NCBI GenBank assembly: GCA_003221005.1
Contig: QHTZ01000109.1
Location: 1-32,393, forward strand
Length of the DNA: 32,393 bases
Source of the DNA: Gemmatimonadota bacterium
GTDB lineage: Bacteria > Gemmatimonadota > Gemmatimonadetes > Gemmatimonadales > GWC2-71-9
Direction of reading: 5' to 3'
Part shown: one piece after another, positions 1-6,658 of the stretch
Layout of the letters: the number at the start of each line of letters is the position of its first letter
Numbering within the stretch: the stretch's first letter is position 1
Program-made: the position numbers and the translations under genes
Notes under the pieces: generated by a model
What the model was told of the DNA's origin: nothing
The model's input: the letters and a program-made list of their open reading frames with translations, nothing else
Database searches by the model: none

Positions 1-272
1 TGTACTGGCTGGTGGTGGATCCCGCGCGGCAGCACCGGGGCGTTGGGACCCAACTGCTGGACGCAGTGGAGGAGCGACTAAGGGCTGACCGCTGCCGGCT
101 GGTAGTCGTGGAGACCTCGTCGCGTGAGGACTACGCCGCGACGCGCGCGTTCTACGAGCGGCGTGGATACGGCCGGGTCGCCGCAATCCCGGCGTACTAC
201 GCGCCCGGCGACGACCTGGTGATCTACCTCAAGGACCTGGGGCATGGAGTCCTGGCAGGAACTACTGCGTAA
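1..272 (+). CDS. GNAT family N-acetyltransferase, 3' part only
   Basis: The gene runs in from the left edge of the window; the first full codon is at base 3. The visible 89 or so residues are the C-terminal half of a GNAT acetyltransferase. The acetyl-CoA-binding motif A appears as RQHRGVGTQLLDAVEERL, followed by the alpha4/beta6-beta7 signature TRAFYERRGY and a closing strand DDLVIYLKDL. It ends with TAA at 270-272 and overlaps the start of the aminomutase gene at 244, so the two are probably translated together. In known osmolyte pathways a lysine 2,3-aminomutase (AblA) is paired with a beta-lysine acetyltransferase (AblB), so this enzyme may acetylate a beta-amino acid. That is inference from position: the N-terminal part that would help assign the substrate is outside the window. 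Confidence 0.85.
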   Translation, partial: YWLVVDPARQHRGVGTQLLDAVEERLRADRCRLVVVETSSREDYAATRAFYERRGYGRVAAIPAYYAPGDDLVIYLKDLGHGVLAGTTA

Positions 273-1323
273 GCGCAGCCTCGCGTCGCTGGACGCGCTC
301 GTGGCCAAGTTCGGCGCCGAGCACTTCCCGGATCTCGATCGCCTGCGGCAGGCGGCCGAGAACTTCGAGTTCCGGATCGCGCCCGCCATGGTGGACCTGA
401 TCAAGTCCCCCGGCGATCCGATCTGGCGCCAGTACGTGCCGGACCTCCAGGAGCTCGAAGTGCACGATGGGCTCGTGGACTCGCTGGCCGAGGACGCGCA
501 CTCACCGGTCCCCAACATCACGCACCGCTATCCCGACCGCGCCCTGTTCCTCGTCTCTCCCGTGTGCGCTTCCTACTGTCGCTTCTGCACGCGGCGCCGC
601 AAAGTCGGGGACCCGAGCAAGATCCCCATGTCGCAGCTCGAGTCGGCGTTCCGCTACCTCGAGGAGCACCACGAGATCCGCGACGTGATCATGTCGGGCG
701 GCGACCCGCTGCTCCTCTCCGACCGGCGCATCGAGGACCTCCTCAAGCGGCTGCGCGCGATCCCGCATCTTGAGGTTGTGCGGATCGGCAGCCGCATCCC
801 CTGCCACCTCCCGGAGCGGATCACGCCGCAGCTGTGCGGCATCCTGCGCAAATACCATCCGCTCTACATCAACACGCACTTCAACCACCCGGACGAGCTG
901 ACGCCGGAGGCGGTGAAGGCCCTCGGCATGCTCGCCGACGCCGGCATCCCGCTCGGCTGCCAGACTGTACTGTTGAAGGGCGTGAATGACGATCCCGTGG
1001 TGATGAAATCCCTGATGCAGAAGCTGCTCGCCGCGCGGGTGCGGCCGTACTACATCTACATGTGCGACCAGGTGGCGGGCGCCGAACACTTCCGCACCAC
1101 CGTGGAAAAGGGACTCGAGATCATGAAGGCGCTCCGCGGCTGGACCTCGGGGCTCGCCGTGCCGCACTTCGTGATCGACGCGCCGGGGGGCGGCGGGAAG
1201 ATCCCGCTCTTGCCCGAGTACGTCGAGTCGATCACGGACGACGAGGTAGTGCTGCGTAACTACGCCGGCCAGCGCTACGTGTACAAACAGCCGAAGGAGC
1301 TGGAGCCGGCACTGGTGGGGTGA
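244..1323 (+). CDS. kamA: KamA family radical SAM aminomutase, probably lysine 2,3-aminomutase
   Basis: 359 residues. It should convert L-lysine to L-beta-lysine in the cytoplasm with a [4Fe-4S] cluster, S-adenosylmethionine and PLP. The cluster motif CxxxCxxC is at Cys108, Cys112 and Cys115, followed by TRRR; Arg117 matches the carboxylate-binding Arg134 of the clostridial enzyme. The PLP lysine is Lys319 in DAPGGGGK. Asp275 and Asp312 sit 37 residues apart, as do Asp293 and Asp330, which bind the lysine side-chain amine in the clostridial enzyme. Glutamate 2,3-aminomutases replace these two, so lysine is the likelier substrate. The protein is shorter than the 416-residue clostridial enzyme and closer in size to EpmB, so modification of EF-P is the main alternative. 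The ATG at 244 lies inside the preceding GNAT gene, and the stop overlaps the next gene by GTGA. Confidence 0.9.
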   Translation: MESWQELLRKRSLASLDALVAKFGAEHFPDLDRLRQAAENFEFRIAPAMVDLIKSPGDPIWRQYVPDLQELEVHDGLVDSLAEDAHSPVPNITHRYPDRALFLVSPVCASYCRFCTRRRKVGDPSKIPMSQLESAFRYLEEHHEIRDVIMSGGDPLLLSDRRIEDLLKRLRAIPHLEVVRIGSRIPCHLPERITPQLCGILRKYHPLYINTHFNHPDELTPEAVKALGMLADAGIPLGCQTVLLKGVNDDPVVMKSLMQKLLAARVRPYYIYMCDQVAGAEHFRTTVEKGLEIMKALRGWTSGLAVPHFVIDAPGGGGKIPLLPEYVESITDDEVVLRNYAGQRYVYKQPKELEPALVG

Positions 1324-2126
1324 CGCCGGCCGCATCGCGTCGCTGGGCCCGATTGGGATTTTACGCCGGCTTCGGCACCAGCGTGGTGCTCCTCGTGGCA
1401 TGGATGGTCGCCGCGCGCGCCGCCAACTGGGCGGACTTCGAGGACGACCCGCTGACGGGGCTGCGCCGCTTTACGTGCGCCTTCGCCTTCCCCCTCTCGT
1501 GGGCGGTGTCGCGCCTGTGGCCGGGGATCGGGTGGCGCTGGGTGGCGCTGCTCGGCCCGGGACTCAACCTCGCGTTGCTCGGCGCGGTCGCAGGTTGGTT
1601 GCAGGAGTATACCGGCCGTCACGCGCTGGTCGGGGCGATCGCGGACCGATTGCGGGACCGCGCCCATCGCCGCCGGCCTCAGGCATCGTACCGGGTGATC
1701 CTGGCCGCGACCACGGCCTGGGCGCTCGCCCCGGCGCTGCTTGGGCACTACCTCAAAGAGGACGTGGACCTATCCCGGCTCGGGCTCTACGGCTGGTCGG
1801 TGACGCATGCACCGGACTTCCTGGTGGCCGCGGGAGTCGTCGCGCTCGCGCTCCTCCTGGCGTGGCCAGCCGCTCCCAGAGCGCTGCTCGCCGCGCGCAT
1901 TGCGACCGGTTTTGGATGCCTCGGCACAGCCCTAATTGTCCCCTTGGCCGCCCTCTATAGCTACTACTTCGCCGCCATAGTCTTCTACGTTCACTCGCAC
2001 TTCTGGCTGCCGATCATCCCCCTCCTTCCCCCGCTCGTCCTCGGCGCCCTGCAGCTCGAGGTGCTGCGCATGCTCCGGAAGCCGTTCGCGCCGGACGGGC
2101 CACGGCCTCCCGGCACGCCAGCGTAG
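1320..2126 (+). CDS. Polytopic membrane protein of unknown function
   Basis: 268 residues, starting at GTG 1320, which overlaps the aminomutase TGA by four bases (GTGA) and so is probably translationally coupled. About six hydrophobic segments can be seen, near residues 13-33, 50-67, 72-95, 125-145, 164-186 and 192-250; the last may hold two helices. A basic cytoplasmic-looking stretch (IADRLRDRAHRRRP) lies at 107-120. No catalytic or transport motif is recognised. Its place behind an acetyltransferase and a lysine 2,3-aminomutase suggests a role linked to their product, such as movement of a beta-lysine derivative, but nothing in the protein itself supports that. The C-terminus is proline-rich. 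An inverted repeat begins within the last codons. Confidence 0.75.
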   Translation: MTPAASRRWARLGFYAGFGTSVVLLVAWMVAARAANWADFEDDPLTGLRRFTCAFAFPLSWAVSRLWPGIGWRWVALLGPGLNLALLGAVAGWLQEYTGRHALVGAIADRLRDRAHRRRPQASYRVILAATTAWALAPALLGHYLKEDVDLSRLGLYGWSVTHAPDFLVAAGVVALALLLAWPAAPRALLAARIATGFGCLGTALIVPLAALYSYYFAAIVFYVHSHFWLPIIPLLPPLVLGALQLEVLRMLRKPFAPDGPRPPGTPA

Positions 2127-2145
2127 GGGCAAGCCTTGCCCCTAC
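2123..2145. repeat. GTAGGGGC palindrome, possible terminator
   Basis: A perfect inverted repeat: GTAGGGGCAAG, one central C, then CTTGCCCCTAC. It overlaps the stop codon of the membrane protein and is followed by TGGTTTTTGT, so on the + strand it could act as a Rho-independent terminator. The GTAG foot and GCCCCTAC end resemble REP-like intergenic palindromes found in many bacterial genomes. A related GTAAGGGC...GCCCTTAC palindrome lies at 13855-13882. Termination and REP identity are not exclusive. Confidence 0.7.
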
Positions 2146-2172
2146 TGGTTTTTGTGACACCGTTCAGGTGCC

Positions 2173-3171
2173 ATGCGCGCCATGCTGCTCGACGCCGCCC
2201 GCCACTCCTTGCGCGCCGCGCAGATTCCCCGCCCCGAGCCCGGCCTCGGTCAGATCCTGCTCGCGGTCCAGGCCTGCGGCGTGTGTCGCACCGACCTTCA
2301 CGTCGCCGACGGCGACCTGCCAAACCCAAAGCTGCCCCTCGTCCCCGGGCACGAGATCGTCGGCACAGTCGCGGGCCTGGGAGCCGACGTTCGTGGCTGG
2401 GCGTTGGGCGAGCGTGCGGGCGTGCCCTGGCTCGGCTGGACCTGCGGCGAGTGCCGCTACTGTCGCACAGGGCGCGAGAACCTGTGCCAGCGCGCCCGCT
2501 TCACCGGCTACCACCTCGACGGCGGCTACACGGAATACACGGTCGCCGATGCGCGCTACGTCTTCCGAATCCCGGCTGACTATCAGGACCTCGAGGCCGC
2601 GCCGCTCCTCTGCGCAGGGTTGATCGGCTACCGGTCCCTCGTCGCAGCGGGTGACGCGGAGCGGCTCGGCCTGTATGGCTTCGGTGCCGCGGCCCACATC
2701 GTGGCGCAGGTCGCCCGCCACCAGGGGCGCCGCGTCTTCGCGTTCACTCGCGCCGGCGACACGACTGCGCAACGGTTCGCGCTCGAGCTCGGCGCCGCGT
2801 GGGCGGGGGATTCTGAGGCCGCGCCCCCCGAGCCGCTCGACGCAGCGATCATCTACGCGCCCGTGGGAGCGCTCGTCCCGAGCGCGCTCCGGGCCGTCGT
2901 ACCGGGCGGCACCGTCGTATGCGCCGGCATCCACATGACCGACATCCCCGCGTTCCCCTACCAGCTCCTCTGGGGCGAGCGGGTCGTCCGCTCGATCGCG
3001 AACCTCACCCGGCGGGACGGCGAGGAGTTCCTCGCTCTCGCACCCCGCGTCCCGGTGCACACGCAGATCGAGTCCTTCCCTCTCGACGAGGCGAACGAGG
3101 CCCTCAACCGGCTGCGCGCGGGAGCGGTGCGGGGTGCGGCCGTGCTCGCCGTCAACAGTCCCGCCGAATGA
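2173..3171 (+). CDS. Zinc-dependent alcohol dehydrogenase (medium-chain dehydrogenase family)
   Basis: 332 residues, a usual length for the short AdhA-like branch of the family. It should oxidise an alcohol or reduce an aldehyde with NAD(P). Catalytic zinc ligands are visible as Cys38 (GVCRTDLH), His60 with Glu61 (PGHE) and Cys147. The structural zinc loop is complete: Cys91, Cys94, Cys97 and Cys105 in CGECRYCRTGRENLC. The Rossmann fold follows, with GFGAAA at 169-174. The start is ATG 2173; ATG 2182 is an alternative three codons on. Its stop overlaps the ATG of the next gene (ATGA), so it is probably coupled to the geranylgeranyl-reductase-like protein. The partner could hint at a prenyl or long-chain alcohol substrate, but the substrate cannot be read from sequence. 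Confidence 0.92.
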   Translation: MRAMLLDAARHSLRAAQIPRPEPGLGQILLAVQACGVCRTDLHVADGDLPNPKLPLVPGHEIVGTVAGLGADVRGWALGERAGVPWLGWTCGECRYCRTGRENLCQRARFTGYHLDGGYTEYTVADARYVFRIPADYQDLEAAPLLCAGLIGYRSLVAAGDAERLGLYGFGAAAHIVAQVARHQGRRVFAFTRAGDTTAQRFALELGAAWAGDSEAAPPEPLDAAIIYAPVGALVPSALRAVVPGGTVVCAGIHMTDIPAFPYQLLWGERVVRSIANLTRRDGEEFLALAPRVPVHTQIESFPLDEANEALNRLRAGAVRGAAVLAVNSPAE

Positions 3172-4322
3172 GCGAGTACGACGTCGCGGTGGTGGGCGCC
3201 GGTCCCGCAGGCAGCTCGGCGGCACTGGTGCTGGCCCGGAGTAGCGTGAAGGTCGCCCTGCTCGAGCGGGAGGCCCTCCCGCGCTACAAGACGTGCGGCG
3301 GCGGGGTCGTCTACCGCGCCGCCAGGTTCGCGGGGCTCGACCTGACCCCCGTGACCGAGCGCCCCTGCTACCGCGCGGCGCTCTACCTGCACGACCTGGG
3401 GCGCCACTACACCGTGCGGCGCGCCGAGCCGCTCATCGCGATGACGATGCGGGACCGGCTCGACCTCTTCCTGGTCGAGCGGGCGGTACAGGCGGGCGCG
3501 CGGCTGCTCGCCCCCTGTCGCGTCCGGCAGGTGGCCGCGCACGGACGCCGCGTCCGCCTCGACACCGATCGCGGAGCGCTGTGGGTGGACTTCGTGGTGG
3601 CGGCGGACGGGGCGTTGGGAGACGTCGCGCGGCTCGCGGGGTGGCACGACGACCGCCTCGCCATCCCCGCCCTCGAATACGAGATGCCGGTGGACGACGC
3701 CACGCTCCTACGGTTCGCCGAGGAGCCCCGGTTCGACGTGGGCATGGTGCCGCACGGCTACGCGTGGGTCTTCCCCAAAGCGGCGCACCTTTCGGTCGGC
3801 GTGCTGAGCACGCACCGGGGCGCGGGCGCGCGCGACCTGCACGACCAGCTGGCACGCTACCTCGCGCTCCTGGAGATCAAGGCCAGCGGAGAGGTGAAGC
3901 GGCACGGGTACGTCATTCCGGTGCGGCGCCGCTCCGGGCCGTTGGTCCGGGGCCGCATCCTGCTGGCGGGCGATGCGGCGGGCCTCGCCGATCCGCTCAC
4001 GGCCGAAGGGATCAGCTACGCGATCCGGAGCGGCCAACTGGGAGGAGCAGCCGTGGCGCAGGGGATCGGCGACGCAGCTCTCGTGCAGACCACGTATCAC
4101 ACAGACCTTCGCCGGGAGATCCTCCCCGACCTCAGAAGCGCGCGACTGCTCGCGACACTGCTGTACGAGCGGCCCGCGATCCGCCGCTGGCTGTTCCGGA
4201 CGTGGGGACAGGGCTTGAGCGAAGCCATCGCCGACGTACTGCTCGGCGCGCGGAGCTACCGCGACGTATGGGGCCTGGCGGTTCGCAGCCTCGGCCGCCG
4301 CCTCCTCGCGCCGGCGCGCTAG
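3168..4322 (+). CDS. Geranylgeranyl reductase family FAD-dependent oxidoreductase
   Basis: 384 residues from the ATG at 3168, which overlaps the alcohol dehydrogenase stop. The N-terminal FAD-binding Rossmann motif is DVAVVGAGPAGSSAAL (residues 5-20). A second flavin-contact motif, RILLAGDAAGLADP followed by LTAEGISYAIRSG, lies near residues 263-290 and is characteristic of the ChlP/digeranylgeranylglycerophospholipid reductase group. Such enzymes saturate double bonds of prenyl chains in chlorophyll, quinones or ether lipids; related halogenase and hydroxylase flavoproteins share the fold. The PYKTCGG-like loop (PRYKTCGGG, 40-48) is also typical. No transmembrane helix is evident. No chlorophyll or lipid gene lies nearby, so the isoprenoid substrate is open. 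The gene ends 9 bases before the convergent lipoprotein gene. Confidence 0.88.
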   Translation: MSEYDVAVVGAGPAGSSAALVLARSSVKVALLEREALPRYKTCGGGVVYRAARFAGLDLTPVTERPCYRAALYLHDLGRHYTVRRAEPLIAMTMRDRLDLFLVERAVQAGARLLAPCRVRQVAAHGRRVRLDTDRGALWVDFVVAADGALGDVARLAGWHDDRLAIPALEYEMPVDDATLLRFAEEPRFDVGMVPHGYAWVFPKAAHLSVGVLSTHRGAGARDLHDQLARYLALLEIKASGEVKRHGYVIPVRRRSGPLVRGRILLAGDAAGLADPLTAEGISYAIRSGQLGGAAVAQGIGDAALVQTTYHTDLRREILPDLRSARLLATLLYERPAIRRWLFRTWGQGLSEAIADVLLGARSYRDVWGLAVRSLGRRLLAPAR

Positions 4323-4331
4323 CGTCGCGCG

Positions 4332-5309
4332 TCAGGGCAGCTGCCACACCTCCACCCGGTTGCCGGGGAACACCGGGATCAGCACGCGGTTCCGCTTCGC
4401 GTCGTAGCCGATGTCGGCGGGTCCGGCGATGCCGGTGATGAGCTTCACTTCCTGACCGGTCTCATAGCTCGACACCGTGGAATCGGTCCAGCTAGACACG
4501 AGGATCTTGCCCCCCGCGACCACGACGCCGTCGAACCCTCCCGGGCCCTTCGCGATCACACTCGGCGCCCGGTCCCCCGGCTTCCAGGCCAGGATCGATC
4601 GCCCACCGAATTCCACGATCACGAAGCGCTTGCCCACGGGGTCCAACGCAATCCCGTTGGGCCGGCCCAGCGTGTCTCCTCGCACCGCCACCGTCACCGT
4701 CCGGTCAGGCGCGATGCGAAAGATGCGATCCGGGCCCGGGTGCAACACGTTGCCCACGTCGTCGAACCGGATGCCGGTATCGGTGATGTAGATCGCACCG
4801 GTCGGGGCGACGACCAGGTCGTTCAGGAACACGGCGCCCAGCTTGCTCAGGCTCACGCTGTCGATCGCGGCTCCCGTCTTCGCGTTGAAGGCGCGGACCA
4901 CGTCGATGTCGGCCACCCACAACGTGTCGCCAGCGAGCGCCAGGCCCTTCGGCGCGTTCAGGACGATGCCGTTCCGTCCACCCTCGATGAACTTGAGATT
5001 CTCGACCGCGCCGTCCGGCTTCACACGGCTGATGAAGCCGTTGTTGTCTTTCGCGAGCGGGCTGCCGTTGACGTTGGAAACGAAGTAGATGTCCTGCGTC
5101 GTGTCGTGCAGCACCGATTCCGGCGCGAGGAACCCTTCGACCGTCACGACCTTCGAGACGGACGGCGCGGACGGCGGGCTCGGCGCGGTCGCGGGCGGCG
5201 CGGGGGTCGTGACCGCCGCGACCGTGGAGTCTGCCGGGGCGCGCCGCTCGATCGGCTTGCAGGCCGCGCCCGCGAGCGCGAGGGCGGCACACAGGATGGT
5301 GACTCTCAT
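4332..5309 (-). CDS. Probable lipoprotein with SMP-30/gluconolactonase-like beta-propeller
   Basis: 325 residues from the ATG at 5309. The start is set by an ATGA overlap with the upstream gene and by a clear export signal: MRVTILCAALALAGAAC, with Cys17 as probable lipidation site (the lipobox is atypical at -3). A low-complexity Ala/Pro/Thr linker covers about 24-50. The rest reads as a six-bladed propeller of the SMP-30/NHL type, with repeated blades such as DTLWVADIDVV, GAIYITDTGI and PNGIALDP. Possible metal ligands of the SMP-30 type are Glu64 (APESV), the Asn of LNDLVV and the Asp of GFDGVVV. It may be a lactonase or a non-enzymatic sugar-binding protein at the cell surface. It is the last gene of a three-gene operon behind an EF-G-like GTPase. 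Confidence 0.82.
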   Translation of the reverse strand: MRVTILCAALALAGAACKPIERRAPADSTVAAVTTPAPPATAPSPPSAPSVSKVVTVEGFLAPESVLHDTTQDIYFVSNVNGSPLAKDNNGFISRVKPDGAVENLKFIEGGRNGIVLNAPKGLALAGDTLWVADIDVVRAFNAKTGAAIDSVSLSKLGAVFLNDLVVAPTGAIYITDTGIRFDDVGNVLHPGPDRIFRIAPDRTVTVAVRGDTLGRPNGIALDPVGKRFVIVEFGGRSILAWKPGDRAPSVIAKGPGGFDGVVVAGGKILVSSWTDSTVSSYETGQEVKLITGIAGPADIGYDAKRNRVLIPVFPGNRVEVWQLP

Positions 5310-6658
5310 CGGTGCTCCTCCTCGGCCAGGACCTTGATGTGCCGCAGTACCCGCGTGTGAATCGCCGCGATGATGCGGCCGGCGGGCAGCGTCCAATAGC
5401 TCTGCGGGAACATCGCCACAGCGTAGGTCGTCCGCCCCTCGAGCCGCGTGCGGCCATCCGGCAACGGCGTGAGCCGGAACTCGCCGTGGGTCGCCCGGAA
5501 GTACCCGTCGAGATGCGGGGGGTTCACGTCGCGGTAGGGGCTCCACTCCCGCAGCGGCGGCGCCTGCCGCACTATGTCGAACGCCAGCACGCGGTTCTCT
5601 TCCCAGGCGGTCACCGGCTCCACGAAGCTACCCGTTGTGAAGTCGCAGTACCGCACAGCGCCCACGCCCGTCCCGTCCATTCGCGCGCGCACCGGTGCGG
5701 CGACGCCGATCCGGAACAGCCATTCGCCGGGGCGTGGGAGATCGGCGAACGATACGACGTGGCGCCACACCACGTCGGGGCGCGCAGCGATTTCCACAAC
5801 CGAAAGGACCTCGTGCGCCGGAGCCGAGGCGCGCGGCTCGGCAAGGACGAGGAGCGGCGCGAACGCCGCAGCCATCCCGGTCCGGTACGGCGGCTCCGCC
5901 CCGTGCAACGCGATCGCCCGGCCGAACAGACCACCACACACTCCGACGAAGGCGGCGAGCGGGAACGCGAGCGCGAGACAGAACGCGCCCTCGGCCGCGA
6001 ACAGGAACAGCGCGGCCGCGGCGAGCCCTAGCGCGATCAGCACGACTTCGATCGTCTGTCCCACGGTGCGCCCGTGCCGATGGTTGAACACATGGGCACT
6101 GATGTAACCGATGCTGAAGGGCGTGCCCAGGAACAGCCCCGCCGAGTAGCTCTTCTTGAGATAGACGCCGATCAGCACGCTCGGAATCGTGATCGCCAGC
6201 GACGCCGCGATGCCGAGCAGCCCGCTCTTCAAGCGGTCGCTCATCACCGGCACGGGCGCCGTCCGCCGCCACTCCGGAACCGCGGCGGTGGGAAGCAAGC
6301 TGAGCGTGACCATGAGGACGTAGTTCAAGACGGGGACGAAGAACAACAGCGCCCACCACGCCGATCTGCCCGCGTCCGCGGCGCGGCGCACCGACATTCC
6401 GAAGCCGATCCACAGAAACGGCAGCGTCCACAACGCCAGGGCGAGCATCACCCCGGGGGAGACGCCCAGCAGGACGCGCTCCCGGAGCAGCGACACGGAC
6501 CTCAGATAGTTGGCGGGGCTCCACAGCCGGCCGCTGTACGTCCAGACGAGCGCCGCGTCCGCCGCATACTTGAACAGCAGGAGCCCGGCGCCGCTCACAA
6601 CGTAGGCGCGCCGGTTCACTGGCTCGGAGAAACCGAACCAGAGGCGAAGCCACCGCAT
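5306..6658 (-). CDS. DUF805-like membrane protein fused to a SRPBCC domain
   Basis: 450 residues from the ATG at 6658, which shares one base with the upstream stop (TGATG). The N-terminal half (about 1-130) resembles DUF805: a short amphipathic start (WLRLWFGFSEPVNRRAYV) and several hydrophobic helices with the RRAADAGRSAWW loop. Further membrane segments lie near 144-166, 203-223 and 225-247. After a link around 262-282 a soluble SRPBCC (START-like, hydrophobic ligand-binding) domain occupies about 283-450, recognisable from VVEIAARPDVVWRHVVSF and DGRTRLEGRTTY. The open frame continues upstream antisense to other frames of the GTPase gene, but the overlap and domain limits favour this start. 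Its stop overlaps the lipoprotein gene by ATGA. The combination suggests a membrane-anchored lipid-binding role; this is inference. Confidence 0.8.
   Translation of the reverse strand: MRWLRLWFGFSEPVNRRAYVVSGAGLLLFKYAADAALVWTYSGRLWSPANYLRSVSLLRERVLLGVSPGVMLALALWTLPFLWIGFGMSVRRAADAGRSAWWALLFFVPVLNYVLMVTLSLLPTAAVPEWRRTAPVPVMSDRLKSGLLGIAASLAITIPSVLIGVYLKKSYSAGLFLGTPFSIGYISAHVFNHRHGRTVGQTIEVVLIALGLAAAALFLFAAEGAFCLALAFPLAAFVGVCGGLFGRAIALHGAEPPYRTGMAAAFAPLLVLAEPRASAPAHEVLSVVEIAARPDVVWRHVVSFADLPRPGEWLFRIGVAAPVRARMDGTGVGAVRYCDFTTGSFVEPVTAWEENRVLAFDIVRQAPPLREWSPYRDVNPPHLDGYFRATHGEFRLTPLPDGRTRLEGRTTYAVAMFPQSYWTLPAGRIIAAIHTRVLRHIKVLAEEEHR

Noticed and set aside
502..1401. Long open frame on the minus strand opposite the aminomutase gene
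   Set aside because: It mirrors the codon pattern of a clear gene in GC-rich DNA, has no recognisable domain, and the + strand protein has all catalytic residues.
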